64,000 nt of DNA from Spirochaetales bacterium (GTDB lineage Bacteria; Spirochaetota; Spirochaetia; Treponematales; UBA12059). Position 1 is the stretch's first letter; every line of letters starts with the position of its first letter. The notes under the pieces were generated by a model. It was not told where the DNA came from, did not search any database, and saw nothing but the letters and a program-made list of their open reading frames with translations. The stretch lies in contig JAFGJV010000004.1 of assembly GCA_016928955.1 (NCBI GenBank), positions 323,736 to 387,735 on the forward strand. The letters are read 5' to 3'. Of the stretch, positions 45,921-54,169 are shown piece by piece. A program made the position numbers and the translations under genes.

Positions 45921-46848
45921 ATTCCAGGCCCTCCCGGGCCAGTATTACCTCTATACCGCGCTTTTCCATATGACCCAGGTACCAGGCCGCCGATTTTAGG
46001 ATGGTTTCTATCTTGCGGTCGCTATAGGCCGGCTCGTGGTGGAACAGGAACAGGCGCTTGATGCCCCAGCTCGCGGCAAAGTCGGCGGCAAGGCTGAACG
46101 ACGAATGCCCCCAGTACTGCTTTTCTATGGCCTCCCCGAGGGTATACTGGGCGTCTATGATCAGCGCGTCGGCTCCCCCAAAAAACTGCTCGTTTTCCTC
46201 CGTGCGCTCGAAATCCGCCGCCTCAAGTTCCGTATCGGTCGAGTATATGGCTTTGCGGCCGCCTTCCGTCACCAGGTAGCTGTAACAGCCGCCGGGATGG
46301 CTCATGGACCTATGCCGCACGGTCACCCCGCCTATACGGATTCCCTCACCCCTGATCTGCACGAATTCCTTCTGCGCGCCCATCACGTCCATCTCCACGG
46401 GAAAATACGGAGGACGCATCTGGGCGTCCAAGAGGTCCCTGAGATCAGGCTTGGGACTGTAGAACGATATATGGGATCTCGGGTCAAAGGCTGGCGCGAA
46501 GAAGGGCAAGCCCTGGATATGATCCCAGTGAAAATGCGAAAAGAAAAGATGTACGGCTGCCGGTTTTTTTGTGGCGGCTATTTCCAGCCCCAGGTTGCGT
46601 ATGCCCGTACCCGCGTCGAAAACGATACGGCAATGCTCCCCGGTCGCCACTTCCACGCAGGCCGTGTTGCCTCCCACGGTGGAAAACAGGTAGTCCGGGA
46701 GCAGGGCCATGAATCTCTCCCTGGATTCCTGGGACTCCAGGTCGGAAGGACTGATGCGCTGGACTATGGAGGAAATCTTGCTTTTAAGTCCGGCCGGCGT
46801 GATCGGCGTGGGCAAGGACCCCCGTACGCCCCAGAACCGTATCCTCAT
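45910..46848 (-). CDS. Metallo-beta-lactamase-fold hydrolase
   Basis: 312 residues. The first strand M-R-I-R-F-W-G-V-R-G-S-L-P and the metal motif H105-F-H-W-D-H110 followed by G-L-P-F-F match PhnP/RNase Z-like MBL proteins often described as phosphoribosyl 1,2-cyclic phosphodiesterases. Later ligands are in M-S-H-P and a distal H-H-E-P. Substrate unknown. A GGGAG motif sits upstream of the ATG. The gene begins 65 bases inside the ykgJ-like gene, in a different frame. Confidence 0.85.
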   Translation of the reverse strand: MRIRFWGVRGSLPTPITPAGLKSKISSIVQRISPSDLESQESRERFMALLPDYLFSTVGGNTACVEVATGEHCRIVFDAGTGIRNLGLEIAATKKPAAVHLFFSHFHWDHIQGLPFFAPAFDPRSHISFYSPKPDLRDLLDAQMRPPYFPVEMDVMGAQKEFVQIRGEGIRIGGVTVRHRSMSHPGGCYSYLVTEGGRKAIYSTDTELEAADFERTEENEQFFGGADALIIDAQYTLGEAIEKQYWGHSSFSLAADFAASWGIKRLFLFHHEPAYSDRKIETILKSAAWYLGHMEKRGIEVILAREGLECDI

Positions 46849-47308
46849 CGACCGTCTCCCACCTGAAGGTATAGTCCAGCAAAATCGGCTTGTTGGACAT
46901 CCGCGCCTCCAGCCGCCTGGCGATTTCCGCCCCGTCTATGACAGTTCCCCGGCCTATGCCCGGGCATTCGTGCGCTTCCGACAGCCAGTCCCGTTCACTG
47001 TCCAGTATGCCTGGCCAGAAAGGATAGGTAGAGCATTGCACCGGCCGGGCTTGGTACACCGTGCAGCCTCCGTCCCAAAAGACGCAGTCGTAACCCGGTT
47101 TCTCAGTAAGGCTTATTGACCAGCCGTTGCCCATGTCCACCGACCTGGTAAATTTATCCAGAAAGACGCGAAAGGCAAGTCCGGTATGGCGCATGAGCCG
47201 GACAAGATCGGATGCCGACAAGAGGACCAGGCCCGGTTCTTGTCGGCAGCAGGCCGAACAGCGCGTGCATGAGAACCTGAGTCCGTCAGCCCAGAAAGGC
47301 TTGGACAT
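46784..47308 (-). CDS. YkgJ-family zinc/iron-chelating cysteine cluster protein
   Basis: 174 residues from ATG 47308, preceded by GGAAGGAG. The Cys pattern C-T-R-C-S-A-C-C near residue 14, C-V-F-W-D-G-G-C-T-V-Y near 76 and C-S-T-Y-P-F-W near 93 is the YkgJ (CxxCxxCC) cluster. Its biochemical role is not established. It leads the mltG-dnaG-rpoD transcription unit and overlaps the MBL gene by 65 bases. Confidence 0.88.
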   Translation of the reverse strand: MSKPFWADGLRFSCTRCSACCRQEPGLVLLSASDLVRLMRHTGLAFRVFLDKFTRSVDMGNGWSISLTEKPGYDCVFWDGGCTVYQARPVQCSTYPFWPGILDSERDWLSEAHECPGIGRGTVIDGAEIARRLEARMSNKPILLDYTFRWETVDEDTVLGRTGVLAHADHAGRT

Positions 47309-47347
47309 GTGGCGCTCCTTCCGGCGCGTATGCTCCGCGCCATACGG

Positions 47348-47372
47348 AAAAAGGCCGCCCAAGCGGGCGGCC
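47348..47372 (-). terminator. Terminator of the tRNA-Thr/tRNA-Tyr unit
   Basis: GGCCGCCC-GCTT-GGGCGGCC on the minus strand followed by five T, directly after tRNA-Tyr. Confidence 0.88.
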
Positions 47373-47380
47373 TCTCGGAT

Positions 47381-47462
47381 TGGAGAGAGAAGGATTTGAA
47401 CCTTCGAAGGCTAAGCCAACAGATTTACAGTCTGCCCCCTTTGACCACTCGGGAATCTCTCC
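47381..47462 (-). tRNA. tRNA-Tyr (GTA)
   Basis: 82 nt class II tRNA with long variable arm. Acceptor GGAGAGA/TCTCTCC, anticodon stem CAGA/TCTG around CTGTAAA, T arm with GGTTCAAATCC, discriminator A. The CCA end is not encoded. Confidence 0.95.
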
Positions 47463-47497
47463 ATGTGGACCGGCGTCATCCCAGGACCAGCCTCGAA

Positions 47498-47570
47498 AGC
47501 CATCTCCCGGAATCGAACCGAGGACCTCGAGATTACAAGTCACGCGCTCTACCAACTGAGCTAAGATGGC
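47498..47570 (-). tRNA. tRNA-Thr (TGT)
   Basis: 73 nt. Acceptor GCCATCT/AGATGGC, D arm AGCTCAGTTGGTAGAGC, anticodon loop CTTGTAA, T loop GGTTCGATTCC. The anticodon stem CGTGA/TCTCG has a central U-U mismatch. Discriminator U; CCA not encoded. Confidence 0.93.
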
Positions 47571-47587
47571 GTCGTGGAACGAACGGC

Positions 47588-47616
47588 ACTATACCTGGAA
47601 GCACGGCGCGCGTCAA
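47588..47616 (-). promoter_or_regulatory. Promoter of the tRNA-Thr/tRNA-Tyr unit
   Basis: On the minus strand TTGACG (47611-47616), 17 bases, TATAGT (47588-47593); expected start about 11 bases before tRNA-Thr. Confidence 0.75.
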
Positions 47617-47656
47617 GGGGAAGCGACGCGTGGCGCGCAGGGTATCCACGTTTTTT

Positions 47657-49726
47657 TTACCGCAGCGGGGCAAAATACCCGCCCTCGTCCTTGCCCGATC
47701 TCCCGCGCAGGTACACTTCCACGTTCACTCGGAGGTAGTCCAGCCCGAAACCGTCAGGGGCCCCTGACATGAAGGATAGGCGGTACCAACCAGTGTTCCT
47801 GGACCGGAGGTCGGCTGCCAAACCAGCAAGTCCCTCGGGACGGTCGGCACGCGCCACCTGGCCGCCCGTGGCGTCCGCGAGATAGCCCAGCAGAGGAGCG
47901 GCGGGATCAGAGCCAAGCACCACTGCGTAGAACGCTATACCGTTGTTCCGCAGTACAGCGGCTAGCTCGGCGGCCGCGGGCCCGTCTAGGAATTGTTCGT
48001 TGACCGAACCGGTAGTAAGGTAGAAAACCGCCTTGCGCCCGGTGGCGTCAAAGAGGCTGCCTGCCGCCAGCCGCACGCCCGAATCAAAGCGCCAGCTCTG
48101 GCTTGGCTTCATGGCGAGCAGGGCCGCGCTCATGTCCCGGAGGCCGCCGCCCACAGGCGGTTGGGCCTGGTTGCCCGCCAGCAACAAGACCGACGACGCG
48201 TCGCCGCCGAGCGCCCCGTGAAGCTCGGTCAGCCTGTCCCTTGCCTCAGTCCTGGCCTGGGCCATGGCCGGCGAGCCCTCAACCAGGAACACGGCGTCTA
48301 TGCGTTGATCCGCGTCCAGGCTGCCCAGGAACGAAAGGTCATCTACCGTGTTGATGCGCTGCAGTTTGTAATCCACGGCCTGGCCGGCTTCAAGCCTACG
48401 CTCTATGGTCTCGACTAGCTCCGACACGTAGAAATTCCCCAGCCCCAAACCGCCCACAGCCCTGCCCCTGCGGTCGAGCACCCTGACGTCAAGACTGACA
48501 CTCGGGAAGGACGACGCGTCCACACGCAATAGCTCCAGCGACAGCCCGGTATAGCGCTCGGCGGGATCGGACAGGTACACAAGCTCAGACGCGTCAAAGT
48601 CCGCAATGACCAGCTCGCCGTTGGCATCAAAGGCGGCGGATACAAGGCGGGCGTCGGCACGGTCTGCTCGGAACAGCTCCCTGAGGCCTTCCGTCTCCGG
48701 GTCGACCAAAACGACGCGTACGCTGTCGGCCACCAAGAGGGAACCTTCATGGGCGCGCATGCCCTCCGGCCTGACCAAGCGCCCCTCGGCCACGCTCCCG
48801 AGGTAGTTGCCGTAGGAATCGAACGCGTAAATGCCCCTGCGTGCGGCGTCCGCCACATACACGGTGTCACCGATCACGGCCACGCCCGTGGGTATGCTGA
48901 GGCCGGCAAAAACCGCCGACTTGCCGCCAAACGCCAGCACCGGCTTGCCTTCCGGGCTGTATTTGACGACCCGAGACATGCCCACGTCGCTCACGTACAG
49001 AAAACCGTCGTGGTCCAGGACCAGGTACTGGGGCCCGGCCAGCTTTCTCTGTGGCTGCTCGTGATACGACCGAACCGACCCGTTGACGCCGAGCCTGACC
49101 AAGCGATCCGCCTGGAACTCGCTCAAGACCATATCACCGTCCGGGAGCAGGGCAAGGGCGTATGGCCGGTCAAAACCGCTTGAGCCGCCCGTGTAGGTGG
49201 CGACGATTTGTCCGTTAGCGCTGACCTTCAACACCTCGTTCGTGCCGTGGGCCACCAGCAAAAGGGATCCGTCCGGCAGGGGCTCTACCCAGCTTGGCCG
49301 GAGGAAACGACGCTCCGAACCCGCCACTCCCGCCAACTCAGCGTAGCGAACGTAGCTGTCTCCAGCCTGGCCGGCGTTTGGATCTATCAGGCCTTCCGCC
49401 AGCTCAAGCCTGGCTTGAAGAAACGGCGATGGACCGCCGGACTCCATCGCGTCACGCCACAGCTCAAAAGCCGTGGTTGCCGCCCCCAGGCGCCAGTACG
49501 CTTTGCCCAGCCAGAACGAGCTCAGGGGATCGTCAGGAGACGAACCCAGCGCCTGCTCGAAAAGCAGGAGCGACTCCGCGTAACGGCCCGAGTTGTACGC
49601 CTCCACTCCGGTGCGGAATGCTTCCTGGGCCGCCGGCTCGGAAAACTGGTAGGGAAACTGGGCAAACAGTGGCGCGGCGCTGGCCAGGACCAGCGCCAGG
49701 CATACGGAACGGCGCGGGACGTTCAT
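47657..49726 (-). CDS. Secreted TPR/NHL-propeller/VWA-like protein
   Basis: 689 residues from ATG 49726. Signal peptide ending near L-F-A-Q; TPR-like helices (about 25-115, A-Y-N-S-G-R-Y-A-E-S-L-L-L-F-E-Q-A-L); six or so NHL beta-propeller repeats (about 140-380, e.g. G-P-Q-Y-L-V-L-D-H-D-G-F-L-Y-V-S-D); and a C-terminal Rossmann-like VWA domain (about 480-660) with V-F-L-V-E-G-S-P-A-M-A in place of D-x-S-x-S, so a standard MIDAS metal site is doubtful. Probably a periplasmic or surface scaffold. Last gene of the galK-like/surE/TPR unit. Confidence 0.72.
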   Translation of the reverse strand: MNVPRRSVCLALVLASAAPLFAQFPYQFSEPAAQEAFRTGVEAYNSGRYAESLLLFEQALGSSPDDPLSSFWLGKAYWRLGAATTAFELWRDAMESGGPSPFLQARLELAEGLIDPNAGQAGDSYVRYAELAGVAGSERRFLRPSWVEPLPDGSLLLVAHGTNEVLKVSANGQIVATYTGGSSGFDRPYALALLPDGDMVLSEFQADRLVRLGVNGSVRSYHEQPQRKLAGPQYLVLDHDGFLYVSDVGMSRVVKYSPEGKPVLAFGGKSAVFAGLSIPTGVAVIGDTVYVADAARRGIYAFDSYGNYLGSVAEGRLVRPEGMRAHEGSLLVADSVRVVLVDPETEGLRELFRADRADARLVSAAFDANGELVIADFDASELVYLSDPAERYTGLSLELLRVDASSFPSVSLDVRVLDRRGRAVGGLGLGNFYVSELVETIERRLEAGQAVDYKLQRINTVDDLSFLGSLDADQRIDAVFLVEGSPAMAQARTEARDRLTELHGALGGDASSVLLLAGNQAQPPVGGGLRDMSAALLAMKPSQSWRFDSGVRLAAGSLFDATGRKAVFYLTTGSVNEQFLDGPAAAELAAVLRNNGIAFYAVVLGSDPAAPLLGYLADATGGQVARADRPEGLAGLAADLRSRNTGWYRLSFMSGAPDGFGLDYLRVNVEVYLRGRSGKDEGGYFAPLR

Positions 49727-50409
49727 GCTTCCGCCTTTCGGAGGCGTTCCATGTGTCTTTTCACCTCGTCGTTGGCCGGCAGTTTGCCCGCCGCGTATTC
49801 CAGAAAGCGTTTTGCCTCGTCGACCATGCCCAAAAGAAGGTAGGTCCAGCCCAGCGAGTCTGCGTACGCCGGATTGCCCGGCGACCCTTCCACCGCCTTG
49901 CGGCAGCAGGCCAGGGCCTTTTTCAGGTCGCCATCCTTGCATGCCAGGATGTATCCGTAGCCGTTGAGGGCGTTCAGGTTGTCAGGCGCTTTGTCCAAGG
50001 CCTTTGCGTACCATGACAGCGCCTCGTCCAGCCGCCCCTGGGACCAGCTAGCATAGCCGAGAGAAGCCAGAACCTGGACGCTCTCGTCGCCGCCCTCAAG
50101 GAGCTTTTTGAGTTCGTACTCAGCCAGCTTGGATCTCCCGGTCACACTGTACACGTATGAGAGGGCCAGGCGGCACTGCTTGACCCTGGCGTCGTCCGCC
50201 CCCGAGGTGACCACTTGCTCCAGATACAGGAGGGCCTCGTCATGGCGACCGAGGCGGGCATGGCAGAGCCCAAGTATGTAGGCCAGATCCAGGTAATTGG
50301 CCTCGTCCACCTCGGCTTCCGCAAGGGTGAGCAGGGCCGACTCGTAGTCGCCAGAACGGTAGTCGGCCAGGGCCCTGCTCAGGGCGTCCTGGCTTGAAAG
50401 AGCGCTCAT
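49723..50409 (-). CDS. TPR protein
   Basis: 228 residues made of about five TPRs (e.g. A-L-N-G-Y-G-Y-I-L-A-C-K-D-G-D-L-K-K-A-L-A, Y-A-D-S-L-G-W-T-Y-L-L-L-G). No signal peptide, so probably cytoplasmic. ATGA overlaps join it to surE upstream and the NHL/VWA protein gene downstream. Confidence 0.8.
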   Translation of the reverse strand: MSALSSQDALSRALADYRSGDYESALLTLAEAEVDEANYLDLAYILGLCHARLGRHDEALLYLEQVVTSGADDARVKQCRLALSYVYSVTGRSKLAEYELKKLLEGGDESVQVLASLGYASWSQGRLDEALSWYAKALDKAPDNLNALNGYGYILACKDGDLKKALACCRKAVEGSPGNPAYADSLGWTYLLLGMVDEAKRFLEYAAGKLPANDEVKRHMERLRKAEA

Positions 50410-51131
50410 GCCCCGCCCCTGTTCGCGGCCTGGGGATAGACGAGCACGCGCGTCAGGGACGCGCGGCCTGACGACACGACATCCTCGTCGGTATTGGCCG
50501 CCTTGACCGTCTCTACCCTGCCGTCCGTGAAGAAGCAGTACGAGTGCCCGTCTGGACCGTCGAAAATTTTCATGGTGTCGTGGTACAGGCGCGTGGAAGG
50601 CACACAGGAAACCAGCTCAAAGCGGTGCGCGTCGTCAGCGTTGGGCGCGTTGATGTTGAGGAACACGTCGGGATTCCAGAGCGCCATGAGCTCATCCAGG
50701 CGTTCGGCCAACGTGTACGCCACGGCGGCGTAGCGGAACGGGGCGCTGAATTCGGCCAACGACACGGCTATGCCCGGTATGCCGTTCATGGACGCCTGCC
50801 TGGCAGCCGCCGCGGTGCCCGAGTAAATCAGGTCGGTGCCTAGATTGGGGCCCCGGTTGATGCCAGACACGACCAGGTCAGGCTTGACCGGCAGGACGCC
50901 GTGCCCCGCCAGGATGACGCAGTCCGCCGGGGTGCCCGAGCACGAGTATTCTCGCTCGGACAGTTTTCTGATCTTGAGCGGGTGCCTGAGCGTCATGGCG
51001 TGGCTCTGGCCAGATCGCTCACCGTCCGGGGCGAACACCCAGGCCGTGTGGCCCTGGGCTTCCAGAGCCTCCGATAGGACCTTGAGCCCGTCGCTCATGT
51101 AGCCATCGTCGTTGGTAACCAAGATGTTCAT
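50406..51131 (-). CDS. surE: 5'/3'-nucleotidase SurE
   Basis: 241 residues. Metal-dependent phosphatase acting on nucleoside monophosphates and possibly polyphosphate. N-terminal I-L-V-T-N-D8-D9-G and G-I-N-R-G-P-N-L-G-T-D-L-I-Y-S-G-T-A carry the metal and phosphate ligands. GGGAG precedes the ATG. 31 bases after the galK-like gene. Confidence 0.96.
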   Translation of the reverse strand: MNILVTNDDGYMSDGLKVLSEALEAQGHTAWVFAPDGERSGQSHAMTLRHPLKIRKLSEREYSCSGTPADCVILAGHGVLPVKPDLVVSGINRGPNLGTDLIYSGTAAAARQASMNGIPGIAVSLAEFSAPFRYAAVAYTLAERLDELMALWNPDVFLNINAPNADDAHRFELVSCVPSTRLYHDTMKIFDGPDGHSYCFFTDGRVETVKAANTDEDVVSSGRASLTRVLVYPQAANRGGA

Positions 51132-51162
51132 CTGTTCTCCCGCCCCGGAAACGCTCGTGCGC

Positions 51163-52305
51163 TCAACGCTCGGCCGGCTCGTCCGGCACTTTCCAGGGTC
51201 CGATTTTGTTCAGCGAGGGCTTGAAGCCGAATATTCGCTCGTATTCCTCAAGGCGTTCGCGATAGGCGTCCTCGGCGTCCTGCGGCATGAGGGTAATCGT
51301 GCATCCGCCAAAACCTCTGCCGACCATGCGGCTAGCCAGCACGCCGTCTATTTCCATGGCCCGCTTGACCAGCCAGTCTATCTCCGGGCACGACAACTCG
51401 TAATGGTTTCTGAGGCCCATTTGGGACTTGTACAGGCACCGGCCGAACGCCGGAAGGTCCTTGCGCTTGAGCGCGTCCCGTGCGTCCCTGATGCGCCCCA
51501 TCTCCTCCATGAAGAACGTGCAATGCCGGCGGATATGTTCCGGCATGACGCCCAGGTGCTCGTCCAGGTCCGCTACCGTATATGCCCTGAGCCCCCGCGC
51601 TCCGCCGCCGAGCATGGACAGGCCCTTGGCGCAGTCGGCTACCCTGGCCTTGAGTTCCCTGTCCACAGGCGGGCGGGGCACTCGGGAATCGGTAAGATAC
51701 AGCCCGTATTTTCCCAAGGGAAGGGACAGCGTCTCGGACTTGCCGTCGCGCGCGTCCACCACAACCATGGCGCCGGGCTTGGCCCGTATACAGGCCGCGG
51801 CATCCGAAGGCAAGGCGCTTTTTTCAAGATAGGTCGAAGCCAGCTCGTAGGCCGCCTGTTCCGTCTGCGCGGCGTCCAGCTTCCTCCCGGCCAGAATCGC
51901 CGCCAGCCGCAACGAGCATACCAGCAAGGCCGTTGACGATCCCAGGCCAAGCGCCTGGGGTATGTCGCCGGATATGGTAAAATTCCAGCCATGGGCCAGG
52001 GGCACGCCGTCGGTCATGGCCAGTATGGCCCCTTTAAGGTAGTTGGCCCAGCGGTCCTCTCGGCGGAATTTCAGGTTGGCCGCGCTACTACGCTTACGCT
52101 CGTTGAGATCGGCCGCATAAAAACGAAGGGACGCGTCCTTGCGCGGACTGGCCGCGACCGACACATACCGGTTGAACGGCAGTGCCAGGTACTGGCCACC
52201 GGCTTCGGCTGTGTGGTCGCCGAGCAGCCGGATGACGCCCGGCGCGTGGGCAACGACTTCAGGCGAGGCTTCGTACTCACTCCGGTGCAATTGACGTATG
52301 TCCAT
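51163..52305 (-). CDS. GHMP kinase, galactokinase-like but with altered active site
   Basis: 380 residues from ATG 52305 (GGAAGG seven bases upstream; GTG 52311 would add two residues). The GHMP ATP loop P-Q-A-L-G-L-G-S-S-T-A and the third motif G-R-G-F-G-G-C-T-I are clear, and Asp168 aligns with the catalytic Asp of galactokinase. However, the family's P-G-R-V-N-L-I-G-E-H-T-D reads P-G-V24-I-R-L-L-G-D-H-T-A33: the catalytic Arg and a galactose-binding Asp are missing. Another sugar or cyclitol may be the substrate. Confidence 0.75.
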   Translation of the reverse strand: MDIRQLHRSEYEASPEVVAHAPGVIRLLGDHTAEAGGQYLALPFNRYVSVAASPRKDASLRFYAADLNERKRSSAANLKFRREDRWANYLKGAILAMTDGVPLAHGWNFTISGDIPQALGLGSSTALLVCSLRLAAILAGRKLDAAQTEQAAYELASTYLEKSALPSDAAACIRAKPGAMVVVDARDGKSETLSLPLGKYGLYLTDSRVPRPPVDRELKARVADCAKGLSMLGGGARGLRAYTVADLDEHLGVMPEHIRRHCTFFMEEMGRIRDARDALKRKDLPAFGRCLYKSQMGLRNHYELSCPEIDWLVKRAMEIDGVLASRMVGRGFGGCTITLMPQDAEDAYRERLEEYERIFGFKPSLNKIGPWKVPDEPAER

Positions 52306-52563
52306 GGGCACGCCTTCCGCCGCTATAGCGCGCAGACGAACCGGCGCACGGCGCCCTGTTCCATCCGCATGCTCTTAATAACGTTTTTTGCTTGGCTCAC
52401 GCGCGTCCGTGTCCGGCACCCATGAGCTTCAGCCGTCAGCCACGAGCGTTCACAGGATCAAGAAACAGCGCTAGATGCGAAACCTTCCCACAACCGCATG
52501 GTTACCGGTACCGGCTCACTACAGCGCGGCAATCAGCCTGAACCCGTGCCATGGCCTGTGGGT

Positions 52564-52592
52564 ATCATACTTCAAAACGCCCTTGCCTTCAA
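52564..52592 (-). promoter_or_regulatory. Promoter of the galK-like/surE unit
   Basis: On the minus strand TTGAAG (52587-52592), 17 bases, TATGAT (52564-52569). Confidence 0.55.
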
Positions 52593-52640
52593 TAAAAATC
52601 GCCTGAACGGCCAGCCCGTGTCTGACCAGGACGCTCTACT

Positions 52641-52667
52641 TTGACAGCCTGGCGCGCCGGGTATACT
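52641..52667 (+). promoter_or_regulatory. Promoter of the lipoprotein gene, leaderless geometry
   Basis: TTGACA (52641-52646), 15 bases, TATACT (52662-52667), or TACTAT at 52664 with 17 bases. Eight bases separate TATACT from the ATG at 52676. Confidence 0.65.
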
Positions 52668-52675
52668 ATCTGAGT

Positions 52676-53221
52676 ATGACAGCTCGCTTAAGGCCCGCCT
52701 TGCTCCTTGTTGCCCTGGCATTTCTCCTCTCGTCCTGCCCGGGGCTCCCTCCGCCCGGCACTGACGGGCAGCCTATTTCGGACACAGGAACGGATACCCA
52801 GGCGCCCGGCGCGCAGGATGCCTTCGATCCGTCCACCATATCGCCAGAGATGAAGGAAAGCGCCTTTGTGGACATCCGAGGCCTCATAGATCAACTGAAT
52901 ACCATCATACGGAACAGGGATATAGACTCGTGGAGGGCCTACCTGACCGAAGAATACGTGGCGTACTACTCTGATGCCGCTACCCTGGCCGAGATTTCCC
53001 AGGAGCCCGCCCTCAAGCGCTACGACATCGTCCTCAGGACCCTTGCTGACTACTTTCAGTATGTGGTGTATCCATCCCGCCAGAACATGAAGGTGGACGA
53101 CATAGAATTCGTTGGGCCCGACCATGTACGGGCCATAACGGTGAATTTGAAAGGCGAGCGCCTGGTACTTTACAATCTGGAGAAAATCGGCGATACATGG
53201 AAGATAGGTATATGGAGGTGA
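52676..53221 (+). CDS. Hypothetical lipoprotein
   Basis: 181 residues. Signal region ends L-L-S-S-C-P, a lipobox with Cys21. A Pro/Thr-rich spacer is followed by an alpha-beta domain (about 60-181) whose helices and strands (W-R-A-Y-L-T-E-E-Y, ending T-W-K-I-G-I-W-R) look like an NTF2-type cone fold. No catalytic residues recognised. The ATG follows the -10 box almost directly and no Shine-Dalgarno is seen. The next gene begins two bases after its stop. Confidence 0.7.
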   Translation: MTARLRPALLLVALAFLLSSCPGLPPPGTDGQPISDTGTDTQAPGAQDAFDPSTISPEMKESAFVDIRGLIDQLNTIIRNRDIDSWRAYLTEEYVAYYSDAATLAEISQEPALKRYDIVLRTLADYFQYVVYPSRQNMKVDDIEFVGPDHVRAITVNLKGERLVLYNLEKIGDTWKIGIWR

Positions 53222-53223
53222 CC

Positions 53224-53928
53224 ATGAAGCGCTGCCTGGTTTTGTGCGCGGTACTGATAGCCCTGTGTGGCCTGCCCGTCTGGGCCCAAACCACCACCAG
53301 CGCTGGGCGCACGGTTGAGGAATCCTACCTGCAGGAATCCCTTGAGACCATGATCATCAGGGAACAGGCCTACGCCGACAGCAAGGACATGAAGCTGGTA
53401 GCCCTCCAGTACATACGCCAGGCCGTGGAAGAAGGCCGCATGAACCCTGAGATCAGCAGGGCCCTGGAGTACCTGGCGTCCGAAACCACCCTGATCCAGA
53501 TACGCTCGGGCGGCGTTGGGCGCATTATCAACGACTACCCGGACGTGCGCAGGGAAGCCTGCCTCCTGCTCGGCGAGTTCAAGACGGTGGAAGCCAAGGA
53601 CACCCTGCTCAAAGTGGCTCTTTCCGACGACGAGCCGATGGTCATAGCGGCCGCCATCCGCTCCCTGGGCAAGATAGGCATGAATGAGAACGACGACGTA
53701 ACGCAGGCTATCGCCTTCATCGTCAACCGCTTTGACATACTCATGCCGGACAACAGTCTGGCCTTTGAGAGCCTGGTGGCCCTGGAATTCCTGGCCGACG
53801 CGTCCGGCGGGCTCAAGGATCCCGCGGCCATCCGCGCCATCCTACGCATCGCCGACGGCAACTACATCACGCCGGTCAAGCAGAAGGCAAAACAGCTGCT
53901 GGACAAGCTGCGATCCATGTCCAACTAG
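53224..53928 (+). CDS. Periplasmic HEAT-like repeat protein
   Basis: 234 residues from ATG 53224, with GGAGG upstream. Signal peptide M-K-R-C-L-V-L-C-A-V, cleavage near V-W-A-Q. The body is helical with HEAT-like repeats (R-R-E-A-C-L-L-L-G-E-F-K; V-I-A-A-A-I-R-S-L-G-K-I-G). Likely a binding scaffold, coexpressed with the preceding lipoprotein. A strong palindromic terminator follows 15 bases later. Confidence 0.75.
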   Translation: MKRCLVLCAVLIALCGLPVWAQTTTSAGRTVEESYLQESLETMIIREQAYADSKDMKLVALQYIRQAVEEGRMNPEISRALEYLASETTLIQIRSGGVGRIINDYPDVRREACLLLGEFKTVEAKDTLLKVALSDDEPMVIAAAIRSLGKIGMNENDDVTQAIAFIVNRFDILMPDNSLAFESLVALEFLADASGGLKDPAAIRAILRIADGNYITPVKQKAKQLLDKLRSMSN

Positions 53929-53943
53929 AGTCACCGGATACGG

Positions 53944-53975
53944 CAAAGCCCCGGCAGCATGCTGCCGGGGCTTTG
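53944..53975. terminator. Bidirectional terminator
   Basis: 32-base perfect palindrome with arms CAAAGCCCCGGCAGCA/TGCTGCCGGGGCTTTG. It lies between the converging HEAT-like gene and tRNA-Arg and could stop transcription from both sides. Confidence 0.8.
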
Positions 53976-53991
53976 TTGTATGCGCCTGCTA

Positions 53992-54065
53992 TGAGCGATG
54001 CGCGATTCGAACGCGCCACCTACAGCTCCGGAGGCTGTCGCTCTATCCAAATGAGCTAATCGCTC
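53992..54065 (-). tRNA. tRNA-Arg (CCG)
   Basis: 74 nt. Acceptor GAGCGAT/ATCGCTC, anticodon stem ACAGC/GCTGT around CTCCGGA, T arm GCGCG-TTCGAAT-CGCGC, discriminator A, no encoded CCA. It reads CGG. Confidence 0.95.
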
Positions 54066-54077
54066 GGGCCGGCCATC

Positions 54078-54107
54078 ATAGTACCCAGTCGGACCAGCCG
54101 CTGTCAA
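54078..54107 (-). promoter_or_regulatory. Promoter of tRNA-Arg
   Basis: On the minus strand TTGACA (54102-54107), 18 bases, TACTAT (54078-54083). Confidence 0.7.
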
Positions 54108-54157
54108 GGCTGGCCGGGCTCGGGCAAGCGCCCTTCCACCCCGCCCCTGACCTGCGT

Positions 54158-54163
54158 TAGAGT
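54158..54163 (+). promoter_or_regulatory. -10 box of maf, leaderless geometry
   Basis: TAGAGT six bases before the ATG at 54170. No convincing -35 (TTCCAC at 18 bases) and no Shine-Dalgarno. Confidence 0.4.
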
Positions 54164-54169
54164 ACAGCC

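Larger units (their letters stand above)
52306..52675. other. Divergent intergenic region
   Basis: 370 bases between the galK-like gene and the plus-strand lipoprotein gene. It holds the two promoters listed at 52564-52592 and 52641-52667 and otherwise an unstructured leader of about 250 bases for the minus-strand unit. I saw no RNA motif or hidden gene. Confidence 0.6.
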
